Of a DNA stretch of 64,000 nucleotides, positions 44,849-53,708 are shown one piece after another. Source of the DNA: Celeribacter ethanolicus (GTDB lineage: Bacteria > Pseudomonadota > Alphaproteobacteria > Rhodobacterales > Rhodobacteraceae); contig NZ_LRUC01000020.1 in the NCBI RefSeq assembly GCF_001550095.1, positions 62,001-126,000 on the forward strand. Direction: 5' to 3'. The notes below the pieces were generated by a model that saw nothing but the letters and a program-made list of their open reading frames with translations, did not search any database and was not told the origin of the DNA. The position numbers were made by a program, and so were the translations under genes. Each line of letters opens with the position of its first letter. The first letter of the stretch is position 1.

Positions 44849-46236
44849 TCTGGCAGCGTTTTCTCGACACCGCCGCACGCCATGCCACGGCCCCCGCCCT
44901 GATCGGCGATCAGGGCACCTTGAGCTACGCGGAGCTTGTCGCCCAGGCAAAGGCCGAAGCACACAAACTGCCGGACCGTCCCACCGGCGCAGCGCCTGCC
45001 CGTGTGCTTCTCGTGTCGGCGGAGCCGGTCACACTTCTGGTGCGGGTGCTGGCCTGCTGGAGCAAGGGGCTGGTCCCCGTCCTGCTGCGCGACGGGCAAA
45101 CCCCCGAGAGCCTTGCGCGCATCCGCGAGATCGCCACCCCCGTCGCGATCCTCTCCGACGAGACGCCCGCAACCCGCCTCCCGGACAGCCCGCAGGACCG
45201 TCCCCCTTTCGGTCCGCGCGACGAGGCGCTCGTGATCTGCACCTCCGGGACCACCGGGATCCCCAAACTCGTCGCGCTTTGCGCCGAAGGGGTGGCGACC
45301 ACGGCCCGGGCCATCGTCGAAGACCTCGGATTTGCCGAGGGGGACATCATCGCGGTCGCCACGCCGCTGACCTATATGTACGGGCTGATGGGGGCCTCGG
45401 TGAGCGCCCTGCTGTCCGGGGCTGCGCTGCGCATGTTCCTGCCCGGTCAGCCGCTGACCATCGTGCAGGCGGCGATCCGGCGCGAAAACATCACGGTTTT
45501 GCAGGGTCCGCCCTCGCTGATGCGCCTGTTTCTGGCCTATTGGAACGGCACGCCCTTCCCCTCCGTGCGCCTCGTGACCACCGGCGGCGAATACATGAAC
45601 GCGGATCTGGTCGACAAGCTCTCGCAAGCCTTTCCCCAAAGCGCCTTCCGGCTGGTCTATGGCATGACCGAGGCCGGACCGCGCATCTCGCACATGCGCA
45701 CCGTCACCCATCACGGCGCGGGCCTGCTGGTCGGGCGTCCGTTCGATCATTTCGACTGGCGCATCGACCCGGTGGCGCAGGAGGGGCTGCCGGATGGGGC
45801 CGGCCGTCTTGCGCTGCGCGGGCCGAGCGTCTGTCTGGGCTATATTCAGCCCGGCAACCAGTATGAGGGCGTCGGACCCGACGGTTTCTTCCGCTCCACC
45901 GATCTGGTCTGCGACCGCGATGGCCAGTTGGTGTTCCTCGGCCGCTACGACCGGCTGTTCAAGACCGGCGGCAAGCTCGTCAACCCGCTCGAGATCGAGG
46001 ACCTGCTGATGCGGCATCCGGCGGTGCATGACGCCGCCTGCCACGCACAGGAGCACCGCCTGCTGGGGCTGGTCCCGGTGGCGGAAGTGGTGCTGGAAAG
46101 CGGGGCAGACACCGATCTTGCGGCGCTGAAGCTGCATTGTTCCACCCTCGAACACCATGCCAGGCCGCATCGCATCGACATCGTCCCCGCGCTCGAAATG
46201 GCCGCGTCCGGGAAAAGGGCCGGTCGCAAGCCATGA
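44845..46236 (+). CDS. adenylate-forming ligase for the neighbouring ACP
   Basis: A 463-residue ANL-family enzyme, short for the family. It has ALVICTSGTTGIPKLVAL, the TTGGEYMNADLV region, LVYGMTEAGPR, RSTDLVCDRDGQLVFLGRYDRLFKTGGKLVNPLEIEDLL (overlapping motifs) and a C-terminal SGKRAGRKP with the likely catalytic lysine. It overlaps the acyltransferase-like gene by four bases, so ACP, acyltransferase and ligase form one translational unit. Loading of a fatty or aryl acid onto the ACP is the simplest role. Confidence 0.85.
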   Translation: MIWQRFLDTAARHATAPALIGDQGTLSYAELVAQAKAEAHKLPDRPTGAAPARVLLVSAEPVTLLVRVLACWSKGLVPVLLRDGQTPESLARIREIATPVAILSDETPATRLPDSPQDRPPFGPRDEALVICTSGTTGIPKLVALCAEGVATTARAIVEDLGFAEGDIIAVATPLTYMYGLMGASVSALLSGAALRMFLPGQPLTIVQAAIRRENITVLQGPPSLMRLFLAYWNGTPFPSVRLVTTGGEYMNADLVDKLSQAFPQSAFRLVYGMTEAGPRISHMRTVTHHGAGLLVGRPFDHFDWRIDPVAQEGLPDGAGRLALRGPSVCLGYIQPGNQYEGVGPDGFFRSTDLVCDRDGQLVFLGRYDRLFKTGGKLVNPLEIEDLLMRHPAVHDAACHAQEHRLLGLVPVAEVVLESGADTDLAALKLHCSTLEHHARPHRIDIVPALEMAASGKRAGRKP

Positions 46237-46537
46237 ACCGTGTCGTCACGCGTAGCTCCTCGTCGCGCCTCTCAAGACGCACAACGCTCCCCGGCTGGCA
46301 CTCAATCCGGCTCCAGACAAGGTTCATGCGCCGCCCATGCCGACGGCCATAAGGTGACTGTGGGCACATCGTTCACGCCCAGCCGTCGTTCCTCGCGCAG
46401 AACGACACATCTGGTTCCACCGGGGTCACAGACCGAGCTGAGCTTCGCGATGCCCCGCACACCCTCATTGACAGAAGAACCCTTCCTGGAAGACAGGCGC
46501 TTTCCTTCCCGGACATGGACCTTCTTCGTGAGCGAGA
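46237..46537. other. convergent intergenic region without a supported gene
   Basis: The 301 bases between the ligase and the histidine kinase hold no convincing gene or T-tailed terminator. A 79-codon minus-strand frame starts with TTG in a four-base overlap with the kinase stop, but its sequence lacks recognisable structure. Confidence 0.5.
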
Positions 46538-47644
46538 TCAAAAGGACGGCAGGCAGACACAGAATGTCGTGCCCTCACCGCTTTGCGTCTCAAACGAAAT
46601 CGTGCCGTTCATCTGTTCGACCAGCGTGCGCACGATGTTCAGCCCCAGACCGGAACTGCTGGCACGTTTGTTGTTGTCCCAGCTCGCCTTGGTGAAGCGT
46701 TCGAAAAGCGTGTCGCGCAATGCCATGGGAATGCCATCCCCATGGTCGCGGACGAACACCGCAATCTGCGCATCGGCTTTCTGCGCCCAGATTTCAACGG
46801 ACTGACCGCGTTCGGAGGCCTTGACCGCGTTCGAAAGCAGGTTGGACAGAATCTTGGTCAGTTGCGCCGGCACGGCCCGAACCTGAAGCGCGGCATCGGT
46901 CGGGCGCATTTTCACATCGACTCCGTGATAGGCGCCATAACCCTGATGGGTCGCCACCAGCCCCTCGAGCAGACTTGCGACCCCGATGTCCTCGCTCTCG
47001 GGTTTCGGCCCCGCCTGAGCGCTTTCATTGAGATCGAGGATTTCCTGAATGAGTGCAAGCATCCGGTCGCTGTTGGCCCCCGCGATGTTCAAAAGCGATT
47101 GCGCCTTGTCCGACAGCGGCCCGACCAGCCCGGATTTCATCAGGTCCAACGCCCCCTTGATGCTGGTCAGAGGGGTGCGCAATTCATGGGTGATGACGGA
47201 ATTCACTTCCCTGCGCAGACAGTCCGCGCTTTCCTGTTCGGTTTCGAAATGGAACATCGCAACGAAATATCGGTTGCCCTGCTCATCCGATGTCGCCATC
47301 ACGCGTCCGTTCAACCGTTTGTCGCCGAAGGACGGATGGGTGCGGAAGGCCGCACTTCCGGTGGTTTGCGCCTGATCCAGAGGACCGCCCTCGGCCATCA
47401 GATCGTGAAAAAAACCGCCTTCGCAGAGATGTTCGGCCGCCCGTGCCGCCGATCCATCGCCCAGCATGTCGCGGGCTGCGGCGTTCATGTAATGCGGCGC
47501 CTCCATCGTGCGCTCGAACACGAGCACGGCATCGGACATCCCGTCCCATAGCGCCCTGTTCAGCTCGGAGCCGGCCTGTGCGAAGCACGCCGCATCCTCG
47601 CCGAACGCATAGCCAGCCATACCGTATTTGAGCTTACATGTCAT
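46538..47644 (-). CDS. soluble PAS histidine kinase
   Basis: A 368-residue sensor kinase without membrane segments. The N-terminal 140 residues form a PAS-like domain (SDAVLVFERTMEAPHYMNAAARDMLGD). The dimerisation helix has the phospho-accepting His153 in VITHELRTPLTS, and the ATPase domain shows LSNLLSNAVKA, FVRDHGDGIP and SSGLGLNIVRTLVEQM. It has no receiver domain. With the larger kinase, the Hpt protein and the two receiver proteins that follow, it forms a signalling locus. Confidence 0.9.
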   Translation of the reverse strand: MTCKLKYGMAGYAFGEDAACFAQAGSELNRALWDGMSDAVLVFERTMEAPHYMNAAARDMLGDGSAARAAEHLCEGGFFHDLMAEGGPLDQAQTTGSAAFRTHPSFGDKRLNGRVMATSDEQGNRYFVAMFHFETEQESADCLRREVNSVITHELRTPLTSIKGALDLMKSGLVGPLSDKAQSLLNIAGANSDRMLALIQEILDLNESAQAGPKPESEDIGVASLLEGLVATHQGYGAYHGVDVKMRPTDAALQVRAVPAQLTKILSNLLSNAVKASERGQSVEIWAQKADAQIAVFVRDHGDGIPMALRDTLFERFTKASWDNNKRASSSGLGLNIVRTLVEQMNGTISFETQSGEGTTFCVCLPSF

Positions 47645-47819
47645 ACGATTACACCCGAACTGTTCAAAACCGCTGGTTCAGGATGACCCGTTACCGCACG
47701 CTTTTTAGAATGCCCTTCACACAAAGATAATCCTGCAGGTGAATTTAAACCTGGCTATGGTTAATTTGTGATAAAAATGTGTCCCGCGAAAAATAATTAC
47801 AATCCAGACGTGTAATTCC

Positions 47820-50660
47820 TTAGTTCGCGTCGCACCACAGCGGCAGAGCGAATGTCATCGTCGAGCCGACGCCGAGTTCGCTTTCCGCCTTGATCCAGCC
47901 GTCTTGCAACGCAACGAGATCCTTGCAAATCGCAAGACCGAGGCCGACGCCGGGGTTTTTCCGGTTGGTCCCGGAAGCGGCCTGGGCAAAGCGATCGAAG
48001 ATGATGCCGATGCGATCCTCGGCGATCCCGACACCGGTGTCCCGGATCTCGAAAATCGCCATGTCGCCCTGCACCCGGCTGCGCACCGTGATCTCCCCCG
48101 CGTCAGTGAACTTGAACGCATTCCCCAGAAGATTGGTCAAAATCTGCCGGAAGCGGATTTCATCCGCCCGGATATCCGCCCCGACCAGATCCAGCGTGAT
48201 CGACAGACCTTTCTCCTCGGCCAGAGCGTGCATCTGGTCGACCACGGATTCGACGATCCTGGTGCTGTTCACCTTGTCGTGGTTGACGCGCATGGTGTTG
48301 GCCTCGATACGCGCGATGTCGAGCATATCGTCGATCAGCGCTTTCAATTGCGTCCCGGAGGCCTGAATCCGCGTGGTGAACCGGGCGATATCCGCTTCAA
48401 AGCCCTTGAGCGCGGTCGAGATGCTTTCATCTCCCCCTTCAGAGAGCGCCGTGCGCAGGGCGGCATAGCTCGGCAGTTTCTCGAAATTCGCAACGAAGCT
48501 GTTGAAGCCCAGAACCGCCGACAGCGGCGTGCGCAACTCGTGACTGATCACATTGAGGAATTGCGTCTTGGATTCGTCGGCCTGTTCCGCTTCCCGCAGG
48601 GCGGCATAGAATTTCGTCACATCCTCGGCAATGCCGATATAGCCGGTAAACACGCCCTGCTCGTCGAAGCGCGGCTTGCCGCTGATCCGAATCCAACTGA
48701 GGCGATCCGGGCGGAAATGATAGCTGTAGACGACGTCCAGAAAAGGCTCATGCGCCTGCATCTTGGCGACGAGTTTCTGGAGCGTGTCTTCACTGCCGTG
48801 TGCGGATTTTACGAAATAGCTGCGCGGCTTTCCGATGTAATCCGCCGGATCGACGCCGATCATTCGGGCGAACCCCTCCGAGACATAGGTCATCCGCATG
48901 TCGGCATCCTGTTCCCAGAACCACTCCGCACTCAGATCGGCCACATCCTGAAGACGGGCCTCCGCCTCGTCACGTTTGCGCAGTGCAGCGCGCAATTCAC
49001 AGTTCGACGTTTCAAGCTCCCGCTGATGGCGGCGCAGATCCGAAATCTCCACCCGGAACATGACCAACCCGCCCTCGGATGTGCGTCGGGTAAAGTATTT
49101 GAACCAGCGGTCTCCGTTATAGCGCACTTCAAGCTCGGAGGTTTCTCCAGTCAAAGCCGAGAGAATCTCTGTCTCGTCTCCGGTCCGAACCCCATTGAGG
49201 AGCACCTCGTCGGAAATTTCCAGCCGCCGGTGGATCAGGTCCGTCAGAGGCCGCCCGACCATCAGGTTGCGCTTCATCCCGTCGAGCCGGTCCCCGGCGA
49301 CGGTGTTGAACATGATCAGCCTGTCGTCGCTGTCGAACAGCCAGAACCCGACAGGCAGCGCATCAATGGCATCGTTCAGCCGCTGTTCGGCAAGCGTGGC
49401 ACGCTCGCGACTGCACAGGACTTCGGTGATATCGTTGAGAATGGCGACACGCCCGCCCTCGGGAGTCTGATGTTCGAGAAGCTGCATCCATGTGCCGTCG
49501 CTCAGCGCCACGGTAAAGCCGGAGCCCTTTTGCGGGCCCCGCAAAAGCTGCCGTGCCAGCCACTCCTCTTCGTTGCCGATGGCATCCGTGTAAAGGCCGA
49601 CTTCGAGCCCTGCACGCAAGATGCTTTCGAGAGAGGCGCCGGTCACGATGGCATCGGAGGCCGCGCCATGCAGATCGCGATACCGGCGATTGCACAACTC
49701 AAGATTGTCATCCTTGTCGAACATCACAAAACCCGACGGGGCGACATTCAGCGCCGTGCGCAACTGAGTGGCGATGCGCCAGTTTCGACGTCTGAGGCTA
49801 TGAAGATACCGTGCGAAAATCAGCGTCAGCGCCCCGCCGATCACCGCGCTCAGTCGGATGAAGCTCAGCTTAGCCGGGGCGATTTGCGCCTTTTCCTTCG
49901 GGGCCATTGAAACCGTCCATGTGCTGCCGGGAAACGGAAACTCATAGACGGCCTTGGCATTTTGCGGCGTCGTCTCATCGCCCACGATGAGCGCCTGCTT
50001 GCCGAGCGAAGTCTCGGCCTCAATCGCGATATCGTAAAGGGAGGCGTATCGGGAAAGGCCGATTTCCTCCATGAAAGGCTCTGCCGCGAACACGATCGAG
50101 GCCACCCCGATCATGCCCTGCGCCCCCTGCCGTCCGCCGCGGACGAAAACCGGTTCGCGGATGATGAAGCCCTGATAGCCCTGAAACAGGCGCGTCGGCC
50201 CCTCCACGAAGGTTTCGCCGGTGCGTTCGATCAGTTGCAGAACCTCATATTGTTCCGGCAGAGCCGCCAGGTCGCGCCCGATGAAGGTGCTGTTGTCCGA
50301 GTAGGGATGGACATGTGTGATGGTGGTGCCCTGCACCAGAGCCATATTCACGACCGATGCATCCTCGGTCTTGATGAACGTGCAGAGTTCCGAAAATTCC
50401 CTCGCCGAGATGTCCGGAGAGAGCGACAGGGCACCGGCAAGGCCACGCGCAAACAACAGCTTCTTGTTGACCGATTGCTGGATCTGTGTGGCGATGACCG
50501 ACTGGTCGCGATACATGAGATCGGTCTGCTCTTCGGTCGCCTCAATCGAAGCCGTTCGGATCGCTCCGAGATAGATCAGCACACAAATCCCGATAATCGC
50601 GGCGTAGGAGGCACCCTCGATCAACAGGTTCATGTATTTGACGCGGTTCTTATCCGGCAT
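47820..50660 (-). CDS. membrane CHASE-PAS histidine kinase
   Basis: A 946-residue sensor kinase. A membrane helix near residues 15-32 and another near 265-285 enclose a periplasmic CHASE domain (SPDISAREFSELCTFIKTED, VFVRGGRQGAQGMIGVASIVF). Three PAS domains follow (ALNVAPSGFVMFDKDDN, AIDALPVGFWLFDSDDR, WEQDADMRMTYVSEGFARMIG), then HisKA with the phospho-accepting histidine in ISHELRTPLSAVLGF near residue 706 and an ATPase domain (LLGNAFKFTDAG, RDTGVGIAEDRIG, GVGLGLAICKDL). There is no receiver domain, so phosphate must go to a separate partner. The ligand is unknown. Confidence 0.92.
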   Translation of the reverse strand: MPDKNRVKYMNLLIEGASYAAIIGICVLIYLGAIRTASIEATEEQTDLMYRDQSVIATQIQQSVNKKLLFARGLAGALSLSPDISAREFSELCTFIKTEDASVVNMALVQGTTITHVHPYSDNSTFIGRDLAALPEQYEVLQLIERTGETFVEGPTRLFQGYQGFIIREPVFVRGGRQGAQGMIGVASIVFAAEPFMEEIGLSRYASLYDIAIEAETSLGKQALIVGDETTPQNAKAVYEFPFPGSTWTVSMAPKEKAQIAPAKLSFIRLSAVIGGALTLIFARYLHSLRRRNWRIATQLRTALNVAPSGFVMFDKDDNLELCNRRYRDLHGAASDAIVTGASLESILRAGLEVGLYTDAIGNEEEWLARQLLRGPQKGSGFTVALSDGTWMQLLEHQTPEGGRVAILNDITEVLCSRERATLAEQRLNDAIDALPVGFWLFDSDDRLIMFNTVAGDRLDGMKRNLMVGRPLTDLIHRRLEISDEVLLNGVRTGDETEILSALTGETSELEVRYNGDRWFKYFTRRTSEGGLVMFRVEISDLRRHQRELETSNCELRAALRKRDEAEARLQDVADLSAEWFWEQDADMRMTYVSEGFARMIGVDPADYIGKPRSYFVKSAHGSEDTLQKLVAKMQAHEPFLDVVYSYHFRPDRLSWIRISGKPRFDEQGVFTGYIGIAEDVTKFYAALREAEQADESKTQFLNVISHELRTPLSAVLGFNSFVANFEKLPSYAALRTALSEGGDESISTALKGFEADIARFTTRIQASGTQLKALIDDMLDIARIEANTMRVNHDKVNSTRIVESVVDQMHALAEEKGLSITLDLVGADIRADEIRFRQILTNLLGNAFKFTDAGEITVRSRVQGDMAIFEIRDTGVGIAEDRIGIIFDRFAQAASGTNRKNPGVGLGLAICKDLVALQDGWIKAESELGVGSTMTFALPLWCDAN

Positions 50661-50956
50661 TTTGCGCCATTTTATTTGTCATATGCAATTTTCTGCTCGT
50701 TTCAGCTCTTTTGCGACCGATTATAGGCTGCTCTTTTTCATTTTAGTAAAGAACAACTCGCGCTTAACGTGCATTACCGAGCGTTAAGCAGGATGACAAA
50801 TGTTTTTCTGTCAGCAACTGTGACATGGAAGACAACATCCGCGCGACCACGCGGCGGCGCAGCCCCTCGCCCTTCCCCCGAAACAGCTCTGGCCCCCACA
50901 GGGGTCATCTTCGGGGTCATCTTGCCGGGAACGTCAGATTCGGAGGAAAGCCTGTG
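50661..50956. other. upstream region of the large kinase, with a dyad
   Basis: These 296 bases hold no gene. An 8-bp inverted repeat, GCTTAACG (50762-50769) with CGTTAAGC (50782-50789), lies about 100 bases before the kinase start and may be a control site. Confidence 0.4.
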
Positions 50957-51316
50957 TCACATTTCGTCGACGACGGCGTCTTCCATCAGATCGAGCAGGG
51001 TCTCGATCTCGCGTGACAGGATGGTCTGATGCCGGTCGGACCGCTCGAAACTGGACACCAGATCATGGATCGCTCCGGCCCGTTTCCCGATCTCGGGAAA
51101 TCCGACGGTTGCCGCGATACCGCTCATGCGGTGGGTCAGGAAAGCGAGTCGATCCAACGCGTCCCGGTCGCCCGGACATGCGCCGATCCGGGCCTGAAGC
51201 CCTTCGATCTCCGGCATATTCACGATCAGATCGTCAATGAAATTCTGCCGCGTACGCCCGATGGCCTCGGCCAATCTTTGTCTGATTGCCGCGTCAGAAA
51301 GCGATTTGTTTGGCAT
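50957..51316 (-). CDS. histidine phosphotransfer (Hpt) protein
   Basis: A small 119-residue helical protein with the Hpt signature around His62 (FLTHRMSGIAATVGFPEIG), where the usual motif is H-x-L-K-G. It would carry phosphate between the receiver proteins. It sits between the large kinase and the receiver/GGDEF-like gene on the same strand. Confidence 0.8.
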   Translation of the reverse strand: MPNKSLSDAAIRQRLAEAIGRTRQNFIDDLIVNMPEIEGLQARIGACPGDRDALDRLAFLTHRMSGIAATVGFPEIGKRAGAIHDLVSSFERSDRHQTILSREIETLLDLMEDAVVDEM

Positions 51317-51374
51317 GCAATCCCCCCGAGCCCTTCCAGTCTTCCACCTTGCCCGGTTCCGAGAGTGGCCTCAA

Positions 51375-52349
51375 TCACGCGACAAGGAAAGTGCTTTTGA
51401 ACTTGCTGCCCGACGTTCTATCGGCATCGACCTGAGCCAAGGCGCGCGCAATCATGTGCTGCGGATCGGTTTTGAACATCGACATCTTGGTCGGTGTCCC
51501 CACCTTCACGCGCAGTTCCATCGGAACGGTATCGCCTTCGACCAGGCCGAACTCCCGCAGCTTCATGGCCAGATCCAGTTCGATCTGCTCCACGTCGAAA
51601 TGCAGGGCGCGCGGCAGAAGCGCCACGAATTCACCGTTGCCCAGATAGGAAATGATGACGTCGAAACTGCGCAGCGTCTCAAAGATCGCCTCGGCGACAT
51701 CGGTCAGGATGCCGTGGAATTCCAGCGGCGTCGTGAGCGTGAAAAGACTTTCAGGTTTGTCGATGCGAAATCCGATGGCCCCGAACATGAAGCGCTTGAT
51801 CCGCGACAGACGGTGCAGATAGTTCTCGAGTTCGAGGCTGCCGATCACCCGCGGCACATCGTAGATGGCGATCGGATCGGCGAGATCGAACCGCATCTCT
51901 GCATCGGCGATGCTGTTCATGCCGAGCCGCAGAATCTGCTCACGTCGCGTTGCGTCCATGGAGCGTTGCTGTTCAGCGAACAGCAACTGGGCCACGCGCA
52001 GCCGCGCCCCGAGTTCCGTCGTGTCGATCGGCTTGGTGAGATAATCCGTCGCCCCGCGCAGGAAGGCCGCGTCGACATGCGCCTTGTCCTTCATCGCGGT
52101 GAGCATGATGACAGGCGTATTGCGGTGCTCCAGCGTGGCACGAATGCGACCGCAAAGTTCAATCCCGTCCATACCCGGCATCTGGATGTCGAGGAAGAAG
52201 GTGGAAAACTGATGCCGCCCCTCCCGGATCAGGCTCAGCGCTTCTTCGCCACTTTCGGCACAGAGGAAATCTTCATACCCGAGAGAGGGCAGGATGGCGC
52301 TCATCACCTCCAGGATATTGCGATCATCGTCCACGACCAAAAGTGTCAT
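51375..52349 (-). CDS. response regulator with degenerate GGDEF-like domain
   Basis: A 324-residue protein. Residues 1-120 are a receiver domain with Asp54 in FFLDIQMPGMDG, preceded by the acidic pocket VVDDDRN and followed by MLTAMKDK and the lysine in YLTKPID. Residues 160-315 resemble a diguanylate cyclase domain in length and pattern (FETLRSFDVIISYLGNGEFVALLP, residues 223-246), but the GGDEF signature reads GNGEF at 237-241 and the metal- and GTP-binding parts upstream are poor. It is probably inactive as a cyclase and may bind a nucleotide or a protein partner. Confidence 0.82.
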   Translation of the reverse strand: MTLLVVDDDRNILEVMSAILPSLGYEDFLCAESGEEALSLIREGRHQFSTFFLDIQMPGMDGIELCGRIRATLEHRNTPVIMLTAMKDKAHVDAAFLRGATDYLTKPIDTTELGARLRVAQLLFAEQQRSMDATRREQILRLGMNSIADAEMRFDLADPIAIYDVPRVIGSLELENYLHRLSRIKRFMFGAIGFRIDKPESLFTLTTPLEFHGILTDVAEAIFETLRSFDVIISYLGNGEFVALLPRALHFDVEQIELDLAMKLREFGLVEGDTVPMELRVKVGTPTKMSMFKTDPQHMIARALAQVDADRTSGSKFKSTFLVA

Positions 52350-52616
52350 TTGTCTCTCCAGCGAAGCGAAACCGTCAGCCTTGTCGCGATTGTCCCCAGG
52401 GACGCAACAGCCTCGGCGTTGAAAACAACCTTAGGAAGAGATTTGTCGCCAATTTGGGTCAAATTGTGTCAAAAGTGAGAATTCGCACCCTGACCTGCAC
52501 TTTCCGCTATGGCCCCGGTCGCTTTCCAGAACATCGTTTGCCGAATTGCCGTTTCGGGAGCATTCCAGCGGCGTGAATTCGCTTGTCTGGCCTTCGGCAC
52601 CCGATATACTCCGCGC

Positions 52617-53006
52617 ATGAAGGAATTACACCGCATCATGCACGTGGAAGACGATCCGGACATTCGGGAAATCACCCGCATGTCGCTCGAACTCGTCGGA
52701 GGCTTCGACGTGATCCAGTTCAAATGCGGCAAGGACGCGGTGGAAAATCTCCCCACCGAGGCGCCCGACCTGATTCTGCTGGATGTCATGATGCCCGTCA
52801 TGGACGGGGTGGAAACCCTGAAAAGACTGCGCGAGGTTGCTGCATATGCCAAGGTGCCGGTCATTTTCGTAACCGCCAAAACATCGCGTGCCGATTTTGG
52901 TCATCTCAAGGCCGTTGGCGCCCAGGACATCATCCTCAAGCCGTTCGAACCGATGGAATTGCCGGGCCAATTGCTGAAAATCTGGGAAAGCTGTCAGGCC
53001 GCATAG
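52617..53006 (+). CDS. CheY-like single-domain response regulator
   Basis: A 129-residue receiver domain with acidic pocket HVEDDPD, phospho-acceptor Asp56 in LILLDVMMPVMDG, threonine in FVTAKTS and lysine in LKPFEP. It has no output domain and most likely interacts with a protein or the Hpt. The start at 52617 is taken from family N-termini; the open frame begins 36 codons upstream. It is divergent from the GGDEF-like response regulator. Confidence 0.92.
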   Translation: MKELHRIMHVEDDPDIREITRMSLELVGGFDVIQFKCGKDAVENLPTEAPDLILLDVMMPVMDGVETLKRLREVAAYAKVPVIFVTAKTSRADFGHLKAVGAQDIILKPFEPMELPGQLLKIWESCQAA

Positions 53007-53026
53007 GCTGAGACCGACTCCGCGCC

Positions 53027-53593
53027 TCAGGTCTGCACGATCATCTTGGCGACAAGCTCGGCGGCGTTCTGCACCCCCAGCTTCTTCATCACCGCACTAC
53101 GATGCACCTCGACCGTCCGCGGCGAGATGCCCATCGCCAGCCCGGTTTCCTTGCTTGTGTAACCGTTGACGATATAGCGCGCGACTTCGCGTTCCCGCGG
53201 TGTCAGCGTGGCCGAGTTCGGCGGGCGATGCTCAAGATGCTCAAAGGTCCAGACCATGAGGCGGAAAGGATCCGTCGGCGTCAGGGTGCGACCCGAAGCC
53301 CGTGTCCAGATGATCTCGCCGCTGCGGCACTGCATGAAACGCTCATCCGTATAACGCGGACGCCCGTCGAGCCAGCGGCGCCAGCGGGTGCCGGTCTTCT
53401 CGTAATCCACACTCGAGGGATAGAGCACCCGGATCGACTGGCCCTCGAGCGCATCGCGGGTCCAGCCGAAAATCCGTTCGATCTCCGTGTTGACCCGCTG
53501 AATCACCCGGTTGGACAGCACCATGAGACCGATGGGCGCATCCATGAAGCCGGTAAAATTGAGATCCGCCTCTGAAATCTTGTCATAAGTCAT
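53027..53593 (-). CDS. PAS-LuxR transcription regulator
   Basis: A 188-residue regulator with an N-terminal PAS domain (APIGLMVLSNRVIQRVNTEIERIFGWTRDALEG, overlapping segments) and a C-terminal LuxR helix-turn-helix (LTPREREVARYIVNGYTSKETGLAMGISPRTVEVHRS). It has no receiver domain. The start at 53593 has a GGGCAGG site; the frame continues nine codons upstream. It is divergent from the thiolase operon with a palindromic TACGTA region between, so it is probably that operon's activator. Confidence 0.88.
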   Translation of the reverse strand: MTYDKISEADLNFTGFMDAPIGLMVLSNRVIQRVNTEIERIFGWTRDALEGQSIRVLYPSSVDYEKTGTRWRRWLDGRPRYTDERFMQCRSGEIIWTRASGRTLTPTDPFRLMVWTFEHLEHRPPNSATLTPREREVARYIVNGYTSKETGLAMGISPRTVEVHRSAVMKKLGVQNAAELVAKMIVQT

Positions 53594-53630
53594 CGACCTG
53601 CCCTTTCGCTGCACCTGCATCTACGTAACT

Positions 53631-53663
53631 CATACGTATATTTATACGTAGTTACACGGATAC
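53631..53663. promoter_or_regulatory. TACGTA palindromes in the LuxR-thiolase promoter
   Basis: Three TACGTA hexamers occur in about 27 bases (from 53632, 53643 and 53654), and ATACGTATA faces TATACGTAG across two bases. The array lies midway between divergent genes, as expected for a LuxR-type dimer site. Confidence 0.55.
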
Positions 53664-53708
53664 CTGCCATGTGTTTTTTGCATCACGCTTGAGATCGGAG
53701 GACGACAC

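Noticed and set aside
38810-46236. Aryl polyene or polyketide cluster
   Set aside because: ACP, ligase and an LpxL-like protein resemble parts of such clusters, but there is no ketosynthase, ketoreductase or dehydratase.
46302-46541. 79-codon minus-strand frame with a TTG start overlapping the kinase stop
   Set aside because: The overlap is suggestive, but the sequence has no recognisable fold, no ribosome binding site and atypical composition.
50762-50789. CtrA binding site in the GCTTAACG/CGTTAAGC dyad
   Set aside because: The TTAA units are 20 bases apart, not the TTAA-N7-TTAA spacing of CtrA sites.
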